64,000 nucleotides of DNA from contig CM049322.1 of assembly GCA_026874595.1 (NCBI GenBank), positions 25,209,400-25,273,399 on the forward strand, written 5' to 3'. The notes under the pieces were generated by a model. It did no database searches, was not told where the DNA came from, and worked only from the letters and a program-made list of their open reading frames with translations. A program made the position numbers and the translations under genes. The DNA comes from Sipunculus nudus. Its lineage: Eukaryota; Annelida; Sipuncula; Golfingiida; Sipunculidae. How positions within the stretch are numbered: the first letter of the stretch is position 1; every line of letters starts with the position of its first letter. Below are positions 1 through 11,731 of the stretch, one piece after another.

Positions 1-440
1 GATAATTCCTGCTTTTATTGATGTATGGATTTCAAACTTGACTTGTATATGTCCCATTGGAAAAGCAAGACCCGAATTGATTTTTTCGGGTCAAAGGTCA
101 AGGTCACAGGAGGCTAAGAGAGTGACCTTGACCTTGAATAGGTCCATTTCTGCTGAAAATTACACAAACTCTTAAATATCTCAAGATCGTTTGCATGGAT
201 TGGTCCCAAAATCAAGGTGACAGAAGATCTTGGATAGCCTTGTGATGTGCCAAAAGGTCAAGGTCACAGGACCAACATCTTCAAAAAGATTGTGGATTGA
301 TAGATGGAAGAAACAATAATTGCTTGCCAAGTGTCAACTGGTATATGCTGCTGAAAATGGGGGCCTATTCTTAAAGGGGGGGGGGGGGGTGTACTATGTC
401 TGGGGATACTCTGGCACCTGTGGTGCCAAGAAATGTCTAG
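1..440 (+). mobile_element. Non-autonomous Helitron, 3' part (family H3)
   Basis: The right end has canonical Helitron structure: a hairpin with stem GGCACC (413-418) and GGTGCC (422-427), then about 13 bases to a terminal CTAG (437-440) followed by T. A 14-base G run lies at 376-389. The body carries AGGTCA-type direct repeats near 92-108 and their inverse near 123-136. The segment is nearly identical to parts of 44234-44849, but lacks about 180 bases present there. The 5' end is outside the window. Helitron identity rests on termini only; no Rep/helicase coding is visible. Confidence 0.6.
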
Positions 441-1599
441 TTTTCTCTATTTTTGAGACCTTCAAAGATGCAGTAGTATAAATGGTAACCATTCAACCTA
501 GAATCTTTTTATTTAACATCCTGGGAGGGCCATGAAAAAAATCTACTTGGAAACCAGAAATTAGGTCTCTGTTACCCATATCATTTGAGCTATAGGGCTT
601 GTAAGTACCCCTCTGTATAATTAAATATTTGATTCAAAACCTCCAGTTTCTGAACAGCTATTGCATTCATCACCATGACTCTTTGCATGCACATTCATCA
701 TGGAGTGTTTCATCAGTTCCTTCAGACTGGTGGCACCACCTTCATTTTTAGCGAACCTGTGAGCTTAGGCGATGGTGCAGTGTCGTCCGTTCGTCGTCAG
801 CCGTTCGCCGTCCAGGGCTGGCTTTCCGCCGTCCATGGCTGTAAGTCAGAAACAGTCGGAGCTAGCCGTCCAAATTACATGTAAGAATTAGTCGCATATG
901 AAACTTGGTGCCCTGGAGCTTATTATTGGGTATCTGCATTAATTTAGATTTTATAGAGAAAAAGCTTAAAAACCTTTAAAAATCTTCTTCTCTGAAACTG
1001 TCCAGCCAAATTGTCCAATATTTCACAGAAATGATCCCTGGAACAATCTCTCTCAAGTTCCAGTTAGGAGATTATTTTGCCGAGTTACAGGAGGTTGAAC
1101 CTATTCATCTGTCCAAAAAAGCACACTAAAATTAAAATCTCAGAAACAGCTAGAGCTAATCACCAAATTTTATACCAATGTCATATCTGATTTTGAGGTA
1201 TTGGTGGCGCCACCTTCATTGATGTGTTTTTTACAAGCAAAAATGTAATTTTAAACTCTTCTAGCTTATACACTGATTTATGATGAAACTGTTAAGCTGA
1301 TTGGTTTAAACTTTACAAGAATTATTCTATGGTAGGGTTCTGCCTGTTTTATAAGAATAGATTGGGTAAATACAGTTTTAAAAAAGCATTGTAGCCAATT
1401 GAAAAAGGCTTTCTGTATTTGAAAACAGATTTGACAAAATGCTGAGTTTCAGCAGCCAAGTCAAGAGGTCACTCAGTACAAACAGGTGGGGTCCAGACAT
1501 CACCATGGCAACTGACCTGTTGATAATATCACTCATATCTCAGCAGTGGTTTGACTTATCCACCTGAAATTTAGCAGGTTTATACATCCTGGACAGCTT
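441..1599. repeat. Dispersed repeat-derived stretch, no gene seen
   Basis: Pieces recur elsewhere. The part from about 500 to 760 (a sentence-like block ending in a GGCACCACC motif) is related to 2340-2400, 4660-4900 and 51540-52080. The part from about 890 to 1030 resembles 31240-31340. The open frame at 675-884 lies in this repeat, has no recognisable domain and is not called as a gene. Confidence 0.5.
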
Positions 1600-2051
1600 T
1601 CTCAATTTTATGACAGGGGGCGCCACCTACATTCACCTTTACTCTGCAGACATCCAAGCTCATATCTGGGGAACTGTTTGAACGATTGGGCCAAAATTTG
1701 CATGTGTATAGATCTCACATAGCTCTTCATCATAGGCAAAACTGGTGGCGCCACCTGCAACCACTTATGAACAAATGTCCATCTGTTCATCTGCCTTGGG
1801 ATAAAATCACTCATATCTCAGCAGTGTTTGACTTATCCACCTGAAATTTTACAGGTTTATACATCCTGGACAGTTTTCTCGATTTTATGACAGGTGGCAC
1901 CACCTACATTCACGTTTACGCTGCAGACATCCATGCTAATATGCAACACACCTCACTCTATTCCCTTTGCCACTTAATCCATGCCTCACTTCACCCGTCC
2001 CACTGATTTCTGTGGATACTAATAGTCGCTTGTTGACTACCCATATTCTAT
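1600..2051 (+). mobile_element. Non-autonomous Helitron, 3' part (family H2)
   Basis: This matches the right part of the better preserved copy at 10157-11731. It carries the palindrome GGTGGCGCCACC at 1744-1755, then the sub-terminal stretch starting ATGCAACAC, then a hairpin around 2022-2040 and an end ATTCTA at 2045-2050. Here the expected terminal CTAG reads CTAT, so the copy is slightly decayed. About one and a half of the 270-280-bp internal units precede the end, beginning near 1480. Confidence 0.6.
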
Positions 2052-2515
2052 TTTAAAATGTCCTAGTCTGAAACTTGCAGGTCCGAAATGTCCAATTTGC
2101 TAAAATCATAATGACTAAGGTAGATATGCAGGACTTAAAAGGATCAATATTAAATTTTAAAAATAAACCTCCATTCATACTCCAAAACTTAGCACAGGTT
2201 AGCATTAGGCCTGTAGGCCTTGTTTCAAATTTGTTCCCATTTTGGTTAAATTTTTATATTTTTGAGACCTTCACAGATGCGGTCATCCATTTTGAGGGCA
2301 CCAATCGTAACCATTGCACCAAGAATGCTCATACTTGACATCCAGGGTCATCCATGTAAAATCTTTTTTGAAACTTGAAATTAGGTCTCTGTTACCTATA
2401 TTCAGTTGAATGGGGATACCACCTTCAAAATTTGGCATTCAGATCATAACACTTCTTTTGTGAATGCCTTCCTCAACAACTAGATTATCTAGAGTCTTGT
2501 TAAGAAAGGAGTTTG
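2052..2515. repeat. Dispersed repeat fragment, no gene seen
   Basis: Related to 441-600 and to 51780-51900 by shared blocks such as TTTTGAGACCTTCA near 2260. It fills the gap between the Helitron end and the 38-bp array. The open frame at 2075-2338 has no recognisable domain. Confidence 0.45.
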
Positions 2516-4021
2516 AAAAGGCGGATACCATAGATCACTGGATAACATCATTGTGAAGGAGGATACCATAAACCACTGGATAACATCATTGTCAAGGATA
2601 CCATAGATCAGTGGATAACATCATTGTAAAGGAGGATACCATAGATCACTGGATAACATCATTGAAAAGGCGGATACCATAGATCACTGGATAACATCAT
2701 TGTTAAGGAGGATACCATAGACCACTGGATAACATCATTGTCAAGGATACCATAGATCACTGGATAACATTGTAAAGGAGGATTCCATAGATCAGTGGAT
2801 AACATCATTGAAAAAGAGGAGACCATAGATCACTAGATAACATCATTGTAAAGGAGGATACTATAGATCAGTGGATAACATCATTGTAAAAGAGGATACC
2901 ATAGATCACTGGATAACATAATTGTAAAGGAGGATACCATAGATCAGTGAATCAAATCATTGTGAAGGAGGATACCATAGATCAGTGGATAACATCATTG
3001 TAAAAGAGGATACCATTGATCACTGGATAACATCATTGTAAAGGAGGATACCATAGAATACTGGATAACATCATTGTAAAGGAGGATACCATAGATCACT
3101 GGATAACATCATTGAAAAGGAGGATACCATAGATCACTGGATAACATCATTGTAAAGGAGGATACCATAGATCACTGGATAACCTCATTGTAAAGGAGGA
3201 TACCATAGATCACTGGATAACATCATTGTAAAGGAGGAAACCATAGATCACTGGATAACATCATTGTAAAGGAGGATACCATAGATCACTGGATAACATC
3301 ATTGTAAAAGAGGATACCATAGATCACTGGATAACATCATTGTAAAGCAGGATACCATAGATCACTGGATAACCTCATTGTAAAGAGGGACATCATAGAT
3401 TACTGGATAACATCATTGTAAAAGAGGATACCATAGATCAGTGGATAATATCATTGTAATGGAGGATACCATAGATCACTGGATAACATCATTGTAAAGG
3501 AGGATACCATAGAATACTGGATAACATCATTGTAAAGGAGGATACCATAGATCACTGGATAACATCATTGAAAAGGAGGATACCATAGATCACTGGATAA
3601 CATCATTGTAAAGGAGGATACCATAGATCACTGGATAACCTCATTGTAAAGGAGGATACCATAGATCACTGGATAACATCATTGTAAAGGAGGAAACCAT
3701 AGATCACTGGATAACATCATTGTAAAGGAGGATACCATAGATCACTGGATAACATCATTGTAAAAGAGGATACCATAGATCACTGGATAACATCATTGTA
3801 AAGGAGGATACCATAGATCACTGGATAACCTCATTGTAAAGAGGGACATCATAGATTACTGGATAACATCATTGTAAAAGAGGATACCATAGATCAGTGG
3901 ATAATATCATTGTAAAGGAGGATACCATAGATCACTGGATAACATCATTGTAAAGGAGGATACCATAGATCACTGGATAACATCATTGTAAAGGAGGATA
4001 CCATAGATCACTGGATAACAT
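2516..4021. repeat. 38-bp tandem array (minisatellite), about 40 copies
   Basis: The unit contains GGATACCATAGATCACTGG followed by ATAACATCATTG. Period is 38 bp, with some shortened units near 2590 and 2740. Rare variants recur at a fixed distance: CATAGAATA ends at 3060 and 3516, and the GAGGGACATC variant starts at 3385 and 3841. Both pairs are 456 bp (12 units) apart, so a 12-unit block has been duplicated inside the array. No open frame of note. Confidence 0.95.
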
Positions 4022-4165
4022 CTGTATAAAAGGAGACTGCATGCAGATCACTTCATAGCATGCTCATTAGAAAGTTGTTATTGTAGTGTGGTAAGTAACA
4101 GCCCTTGATAAATGCTGCATGTACCTCAGCTGAGAGATGTGTGCATGATATAAAGCCTGCTCCCC

Positions 4166-4565
4166 ATGTACGGAAAGACTGCTCACCATGTTAAACAGGA
4201 TGATGGAAAGACTGCTCACCATGTTAAACAGGATGATGGAAAGACTGCTCACCATGTTAAACAGGATGATGGAAAGACTGCTCACCATGTTAAACAGGAT
4301 GATGGAAAGACTGCTCACCATGTTAAACAGGATGATGGAAAGACTGCTCACCATGTTAAACAGGATGATGGAAAGACTGCTCACCATGTTAAACAGGATG
4401 ATGGAAAGACTGCTCACCATGTTAAACAGGATGATGGAAAGACAGCTCACCATGTATGGAAAGACCGCTCACCATGTACGGAAGAACTGCTCACCATATT
4501 AATCAGGATAATGGAAAGACCACTCACGGTTTACAGAAAGAACGCTCACCATGTTACAGGATGAT
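4166..4565. repeat. 33-bp tandem array, about 12 copies
   Basis: The unit is GGAAAGACTGCTCACC plus TGTTAAACAGGATGAT in overlapping register, period 33 bp. The central copies are almost identical and the right-hand ones (4440-4565) decay. Because 33 is a multiple of three, frames stay open on both strands (4067-4453 minus, 4166-4564 and 4188-4502 plus). These open frames are a consequence of periodicity and are not called as genes. Confidence 0.95.
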
Positions 4566-6125
4566 GGAAAGAAGGAATTGCGCTTTGTCCGTCCCGTCGT
4601 CTGGCCGCCCAGTCTTCCACTAGCAGAGCACAAATCGTAACTGCTAGTCCTAGATACTTCTTAGTGAACTTCCAAGGAGGTCAATAAAAATCCTCCTTGG
4701 AAACCTGAAATTAGGTCACTGCGACCTATATTCTCTGAGCTACGGAGCTTGTAAAAACCCCCCAGAATAATAAAAAAATTTTTAAATTTGATACAAAACC
4801 TCCAATATCTTGATAATTAATGCATGGATTGTCATGAAACTTGCCTTGAATATTGACCAAGACTAGTTTTGTCAGTTCCTGAATTGTGGTGGCGCCACCT
4901 GTATTTTTCTTATTTTTACAAATATTTTTCTATTTTTTATACTATAAAATGACAAAAATCATGTCAGTTTCTCAGCTATTATTCCATCTAGTGTCCCAAA
5001 ACCTGGTGTGTTTATTGATCACAAGTGGATGCCCTGTAGTAATCACCCTGTCTGTCTGTTCATCTGTCTGTCTGTCTGTCTGTCCACCCATACAAATTTG
5101 TTTCCGGATGATAACAGGTTGGATTGACATATTGATTTCAAACATGATTTACACATGGCCCACCTCTAAAGAAAGAACCTGTATGATTTTTGGGTCATGA
5201 GGTCAAAGGTCAAGGTCACAAGACTCATTTATTTAAAAAGATGATTGCTGCATTTTAAGCCAAGCTTTTAATCCCAAACTTTCCATCATGAACAATTAGC
5301 TGACTTGCCAGTATAGGGAGAGCATATATGAATTTGGGGTAACAAGGTCAAAGGTCAAGGTCACAGGGGCCATCTGTTCACAAATTAGTTTCCAGATGAT
5401 AACTTGAGTTTAGTTTAACATATTGGTTTCAAATTTAACTTATATATGGCTCACCACTAAAGTAAGAATCCTGTCAATTTTAGGGTCCAAAGGTCAAGGT
5501 CACAAGAACCATTTCTTTAAAAGGAATGTGTATGCATTTCATGCCAAACCTTTCATCACAAACCTTCCATCTTCAAAATATTACTCACCTGCCAATAGGA
5601 GAAGATTCTTTCGATTTGGGGTCACAGGGTCAAAGGTCAATGTCACAGGGCCGATCCATTCACAAACTAGTTTATGGATGATAATTCTGCTTTTGCTGGA
5701 CAGATTGGCTTCAAACTTGATTTATTAATGACCCACCACATATGTAGGAAACACTTTAATTTTCAGGGTCCATAGGTCAGAGCTGAAGGTCACAGGAGCC
5801 ATATCTTTAAAATGATCGTGAATGCAATGTAAATCAAACTTTTCATCCCAAACTTTCCATCTTTCACTCATGGCATACTTGCCCAAAGTGGAAGAATTCT
5901 GTGAATTTTGAGGTTACCTGGTCAGAGGTCAAGGTCACTGGACCCACATTTTTCAGAAGATTGTTACAATAATCTAAATGCTACAGTTCAAGGTAAATAA
6001 GTTCTTAGGTTTTTTGGTCACAAGGTCATTATTTAAGGTCGTAGGACTGTCATTCTGAAAAATTTCTTTTAAAATATCCTTATAGACAAATACAGCTGAG
6101 CCTTGAGACCCCTGGGTCCCTAGTT
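4566..6125 (+). mobile_element. Mosaic of Helitron-like fragments with AGGTCA-rich body
   Basis: The left part repeats the 441-760 block and includes GGTGGCGCCACC at 4888-4899 and a (TCTG)n run near 5048-5083. The centre (5100-5960) is a chain of related units of roughly 230-250 bp, several with an AGGTCA-type direct repeat (for example near 5200, 5345, 5490, 5628). It ends with a CAGCTGAGC plus GACCC-type palindromic terminus at about 6092-6122, the 3' signature of family H1. No protein-coding gene recognised; open frames at 4886-5200 and 5423-5728 lie in the repeat. Confidence 0.55.
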
Positions 6126-6251
6126 TTAAGTCATTATCATGGACAACTTCAGCTGATTAACTGTGCTGATTAAAAATATATGACATAAATCAGACCAGAG
6201 AGATCCACTGAAGAGTATAAACATAGTATTAATAACTAAAATTTTCTGCAG

Positions 6252-6415
6252 GTATCAACAACAACAGTCTCTGGAAGTTATTACTGTATCAGCTACAAAA
6301 TGGAAACATGTGTGAATGTGCCCAAGTTATACAGAGGTATGAGTGTTGGGGTGATTCCTCTCAGCTGGTGTTGCTGTTTGGTTCAGCAGATGTATGTACA
6401 GGCTTGACTGATTAA
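6252..6415 (+). CDS. Possible terminal coding exon, unrecognised protein
   Basis: A TTTTCTGCAG acceptor ends at 6251. Reading with two bases finishing a split codon, the frame is open for 53 codons to TAA at 6413-6415. The peptide begins INNNSLWKLLLYQLQNGN and continues with several Cys and Trp residues, which looks more protein-like than the repeats around it. A possible donor (GAG then GTATGAG, near 6334) lies inside, so it could instead be an internal exon. No family recognised, no upstream exon located. It may be chance. Confidence 0.25.
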
Positions 6416-7812
6416 CAAGATTCTCAGGCCAGCTCAACACACAAGCATCACTGGCAGAAATCCCCAGCTACATAGAAAACCATGAGAGTGACAGTTGATC
6501 AGCACAGGTGGAAGGTTACACTGGCTCATGGGAGCCTTCCTAACAGATGTTTGTGCCTCTAACTGCTGTTGTAAATATCAGAAATATGTTTAATACATAG
6601 TACACTGAGCTGTAGTGATGACCCTGTGTCTGTCATGATGGACATCCATTACAAAGGCACATATTATTATCAGAGTCAGCCAATTTTTAAGTTTGCTGAC
6701 ATGTAGTCATGCTGATCTGTAGCTATGGGCCTTTGATGGGTGTAGGACAAAAACCCCCCTCCCCCCTTAAACGCCTCTTAGAACAAAAGCCCCCCTCTCC
6801 CCCCCCCCCCCCCCGAGTCAAAAGCCCCCTATCTTAATGATAAAGGTAGGGGGGAGGGGGGAGCTGTTGTCCATAACCCACCTTTGTCATCCTGCTGTCT
6901 TTCACATAGCCATTTGCTATCTGGCCTTGTATTGTAAACATTAGACCCACTGGAACCCAAAATAAGGTAGCAGTGACCTATATTCTGCAAGATATGTGGA
7001 AAAAGGAAACATATGTATGAAAATGAGTCTTTAGTCTCACAAAGTGAAAATAATGTACCTCTTTTAAACGTGTATCACTGTCAGCAGGCAAACTCTTAAC
7101 AAAATGGAACATTTCTTCAAAAATGTTAAAGATTTTAAATTTCCAGAGATGTCAAGTTGGCAGAATCACAATGCGTGAGATTTCGAACTCGTGGCCATGG
7201 CAGTCAAGAACCGCTGTTCGTGTAAGAGGGATCAACTATCAGCAGGAAACCACTGAAAAATTACCGGAAATCATCCACGATCCACCTGTATTCAAACAAA
7301 CTTTATACAATTTCCCCCTTCCCCCTAAATTTTACGTTGCCCCTCTCTCAACATTTCCCGTTGCTCCTCTGCCTTCAATTTTATGTTGCCCCCCCCCTCC
7401 CCTGTTTCCTACGTCCATGATTATTGAAACAAAAAGCAGATGGAACCAGTAGGGCCACAGACACCTATTAGCTAACTTGAAAGCAGGGGATGACCAGGCC
7501 AGGTAACAGAATGTGTGAGATTTATTTCTCTTGCGTGAGAGCGTGAGACGAGGGGTAAATGCATGAGTCTCATGCCAAGTGTGTGAGACTTGGCATGTCT
7601 GAATTTCACCACCATTGGTTCATTATAATTAAGATTCTATACCAAAGCTCTCACCTGTGTATATAAATAACTGGCTTAAAATGTACTGTGCATGTGGCAT
7701 ATAGATTGCTTCAAACAGTGTATGAACTTATTAGTACCAACACATTTTACTTTTTTTTACAAGTTAATGATTATTTTAAGACAAAACAATTTATGTCACA
7801 GCTGAGCAATCA
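6416..7812. other. Intergenic stretch with low-complexity C and G runs
   Basis: No gene recognised. 6749-6872 holds C-rich and G-rich blocks that are inverted copies of one another (GGACAA next to CCCCCCTCCCCCC on one side, its complement on the other), plus a long C run near 6798-6814. 7310-7410 is another C-rich tract. The 109-residue open frame at 7123-7452 ends in a proline-rich run caused by these C tracts and is not supported as a gene. Confidence 0.5.
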
Positions 7813-10156
7813 CATTTTTAACTCAGCTGACTATAAGTCATCTGAGCTATAGTTGTGGTCCTTTGTCCGTTGGCTGTCCGTCCGTCCATCTGTCCGTCTG
7901 TCCGTCCGTTAAACTGGCACGTTTTGAAACCATTAGACCTACGAATCCGAAATTTGGCATACAGTTGGATGTTGCCAAAATCTCCTACCATACCGAAAAT
8001 TGGGTCATTAGGACTTCGTTTCTTTGAGATATTAAGGAAAAACCTCCATTTTCCATAAAAAACCATTGTTACACTATAAGACTGCCTAATATCAAAACCA
8101 TTGATCTGATTTTGATCATAGTGAATATGCATATTCTTCCATACATTTTCTATGTACATACCAAAAATTAGGTGTGTATTGTGTAATTTGTTGAAGTTAT
8201 GGGCCGGAACATAATGCACCTCATAAAAAATTCAGGAAATATATTAACTCACTTAACATAAGAATGGCTGAAGCTAGAGACTTCTTTTCAGGGATATAAC
8301 TCCATTTAATCAAGATTCAATTGTATACTGAAAATTAGATCTGAATTTTTCAAAGTTTATAAGTTATTCACATTAATATGAAATCAGTACCTAAAATTTT
8401 GCCCAAATTTGGGCATGGCACGTTTTTTCCCTGTAAGTACTGTTGGTTTAATTTTCATATCATGCACACGTAAGGATTTCAGCTTCTAAATTCTGATATT
8501 TGAAAGGAATTGACCAAAAACTGTAACTTTTATTACATTTTTAGCTCAGCTGACTATAAGTCATCTGAGCTATAGTCGTGGTCCATTGTCCGTCGTCCGT
8601 CTGTCTAGCTGTCCGTCTGTCCAGATGTCCAGATGTCCGTTTCGTAAGACTGGCACGTTTCGACACCATTGGACCTACGAATCTGAAATTTGTCATACAG
8701 TCAGATGTCCCAAAAATCTCCTTCCATGCCGAAAATTGGGTCAATATGACTTTGTTCCTTCGGGATATTAAGGAAAAACCTCAATTTTTTATTAGAAATC
8801 TATTTTCACACTTCAGTACTGCCTAATATCAAAACCACTCATCTGGTTTTCTTCATATTTACCATAAATATTCCTCTATATAGTTCCTATGTACATGCTA
8901 GAAATTAAGTCAGTTTTATCTAATTTAAAAAAGTTATGGGCCCAAACATAATGGACTTTGTAAAAAAATCAGGAAAGATATTTGGTCACTTAAGACCAAA
9001 AGTGTTAAAGGTAGGGACTTTTTTTCAGTAATACAACTTTAATTGATCAAAATTTAATTGTATACCAAAAATTAGATCAAAATCTGTTAATTTTTTTTAA
9101 ATATTGGCAAAAATATAAAATTGGTACCTTAAATTTTGCCCAAGTTTGACCATGGCACGTTTTTTCCCTGTAAGTACTGTGGATTTAATTTTCACAGCAT
9201 TTTTTTGTTAGCATTTTGTCTGTTAACACCAAAAATTTGAAACCAGTTGATCAAAAACTGTAGATTTTATTCAAGTTTTCAAGAACCATGTCACATATTG
9301 TTTACATCAAGCCAGTGTTATGCTGTTTGCTAGAGCTCAGCTCCCCAGCTTCAGCTCTAAGTTCCTTAAATTAAGCCTACAGTTAGATGTCTCCAAAATC
9401 CCCTACCATGCCAAGAATTTTATCACTAGGACTTAATTCCTTCGAAATATTAATGAAAAACTTCATTTTTCCTTTAAAAACCCATTGTTACACGGTAACA
9501 CTGCCTAATATCAAAACCACTGATCTGACTTTGATCATATATAATATACATATTTTTCTATACATTCACTATGCACATGCCAGAAATGATGTCAGTATTG
9601 CATAACTGTTTTAAGTTATGGGCCCAAACATAATGCACTTTTTTAAAAGTTAAGAAATATATTTACTCCCTTAACAAGAGGATTGCTGAAGCTAGAGATT
9701 TTTTGTCAGGGATGTAACATTATTTAATCAAGATTCAATTGAATACCAAAAATTAGTTCTGAATTTTTTAAATTTTATAAGTTATTGGTTTAAATATAAA
9801 ATTAGTACCTTAAATTTTGCCCAACTTTGACCATGGCACGTTTGTTACCTGAGAGCACTGTTGATATAATTTTCATATCATGCACACATAAGGATTTCAT
9901 CTTTGTAGTTTAGAAAGCTGAAAGAAATTGGCCAAATATTGTAGCTTTTATTAATGTTTATATGAGACCATGTCAGACCCAGGCTTAACCCAGCCCCTCT
10001 TTATGACCTTTCATCAGATTATGCATGCTTGAGCGAAGCATACACTGGGGCAGCCAGGCAGCTAATGCCCAGCCACAGTTGACCCAGGTGTCCAACCCTC
10101 ATCTAGTAGTTGTTTTGAAAAACAACATAACAATAAACAATAAATTAATAATTGTA

Positions 10157-11731
10157 TCCGCCAAAACAGAGTTTTGCGGATACTATGTTTTCAGCTGGCC
10201 GCCGCCGCCGCCGCATAGGTGTCCGGAGAACTCCTCCGTAACCGCTGGGCGGAATTTTCCGAAACCCGGGATTATGTTCGGGTCACATGTTAACTGCTGC
10301 GCCCCGATTTTGTTTTGACCTCTGACCTTTCCTTTGCGCTCTGCGTCCGTTTGTGCGTCTGTTTCCACACATAAACCCACATATCTCGGGAACCGTTTGA
10401 CCGATCAGGAAAATTTTTTTGCACAAATGTAGCCCTCGGAGAGCTTTATAACATACACCAAAAATAGTGGCGCCACCTGCAACCATGTTTGCACAGTGTC
10501 CATCTGTTTGTCTGCCTTGGGTTAAAATCACTCATATCTCTGCAGTGACTTGACTAATTTACCTGAAATTGGGCATGCGTAAACATCCTGGATAGCTTTT
10601 CTGATTTTATGACAGGTGGCGCCACCTACATTCACATTTACGCTGCAGACATCCAAGCTCATATCTCGGGAACCGTTTGACCGATCAGGAAAATTCTTTT
10701 GCACAAATGTAGCCCTTGGAGAGCTTTATAACATACACCAAAAATGGTGGCGCCACCTGCAACCATGTTTGCACAGTGTCCATCTGTTCGTCTGCCTTGG
10801 GTTAAAATCACTCATATCTCTGCAGTGACTTGACTAATTCACCTGAAATTGGGCATGCGTATACATCCTGGATAGCTTTTCTGATTTTATGACAGGTGGC
10901 GCCACCTACATTCACGTTTACGCTGCAGACATCAAAAGTCATATCTCGGGAACCGTTTGACCGATCAGGAAAATTCTTTTGCACAAATGTAGCCCTTGGA
11001 GAGCTTTATAACATACACCAAAAATGGTGGCGCTACCTGCAACCATGTTTGCACAGTGTCCATCTGTTTGTCTGCCTTGGGTTAAAATCACTCATATCTC
11101 TGCAGTGACTTGACTAATTCACCTGAAATTGGGCATGCGTATACATCCTGGATAGCTTTTCTGATTTTATGACAGGTGGCGCCACCTACATTCACGTTTA
11201 CGCTGCAGACATCCGAGCTCATATCTCAGGAACCGTTTGACCGATCAGGAAAATTTTTTTGCACAAATGTAGCCCTTGGAGAGCTTTATAACATACACCG
11301 AAAATGGTGGCACCACCTGCAACCATGTTTGCACAGTGTCCATCTGTTCGTCTGCCTTGGGTTAAAATCACTCATATTTCTGCAGTGGTTTGACTAATTC
11401 ACCTGAAATTCGGCATGCTTATACATCCTGGATAGCTTTTCTGATTTTATGACAGGTGGCGCCACCTACAATCAAGTTTACGCTGCAGACATCCAAGCTC
11501 ATATCTAGGGAACCGTTTGACCGATTGGGCCAAAATTTTGCATGTGTATAAATCTCACATAGCTCTTTATCATACGCAAAACTGGTGGCGCCACCTGCAG
11601 CCATGTTTGCACAGCTCCCATCTGTTTGTCTGCCATGGGATAAAATATCCATGCTAATATGCAACACTTCACCCGTTCCACTCTGATTTAGGCAGATACA
11701 AGTAGTCGCTTGTCGACTACCCGTATTCTAG
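10157..11731 (+). mobile_element. Non-autonomous Helitron, family H2, complete copy
   Basis: It begins TCCGCC at 10157 after an A, and ends CTAG at 11728-11731 before a T, the A-T insertion rule of canonical Helitrons. The 5' end folds into a hairpin (TATCCG and CGGATA outside, CAAAAC and GTTTTG inside, 10155-10182). The 3' hairpin is GTAGTCG/CGACTAC with loop CTTGT at 11702-11720. Removing it restores H1 sequence comparable to 46440-46480. The interior is mostly the 280-bp tandem block. No transposition protein is encoded. Confidence 0.75.
10381..11650. repeat. 280-bp tandem units inside the H2 Helitron, about 4.5 copies
   Basis: The perfect palindrome GGTGGCGCCACC recurs at 10615, 10895, 11175 and 11455, exactly 280 bp apart. 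A second palindrome per unit is intact at 10746 and 11584 and mutated at 11026 and 11306. The three short frames starting at 10616, 10896 and 11176 are the same translated repeat and are not genes. Similar single units occur at 1480-1940 and 40000-40520. Confidence 0.9.

Noticed and set aside
7123-7452. A 109-residue proline-rich protein
   Set aside because: The proline run is produced by C-rich low-complexity tracts; the rest has no domain.
10616-11397. Three similar 70-residue proteins in tandem
   Set aside because: They are the 280-bp repeat units inside a Helitron and lack any supporting coding signal.
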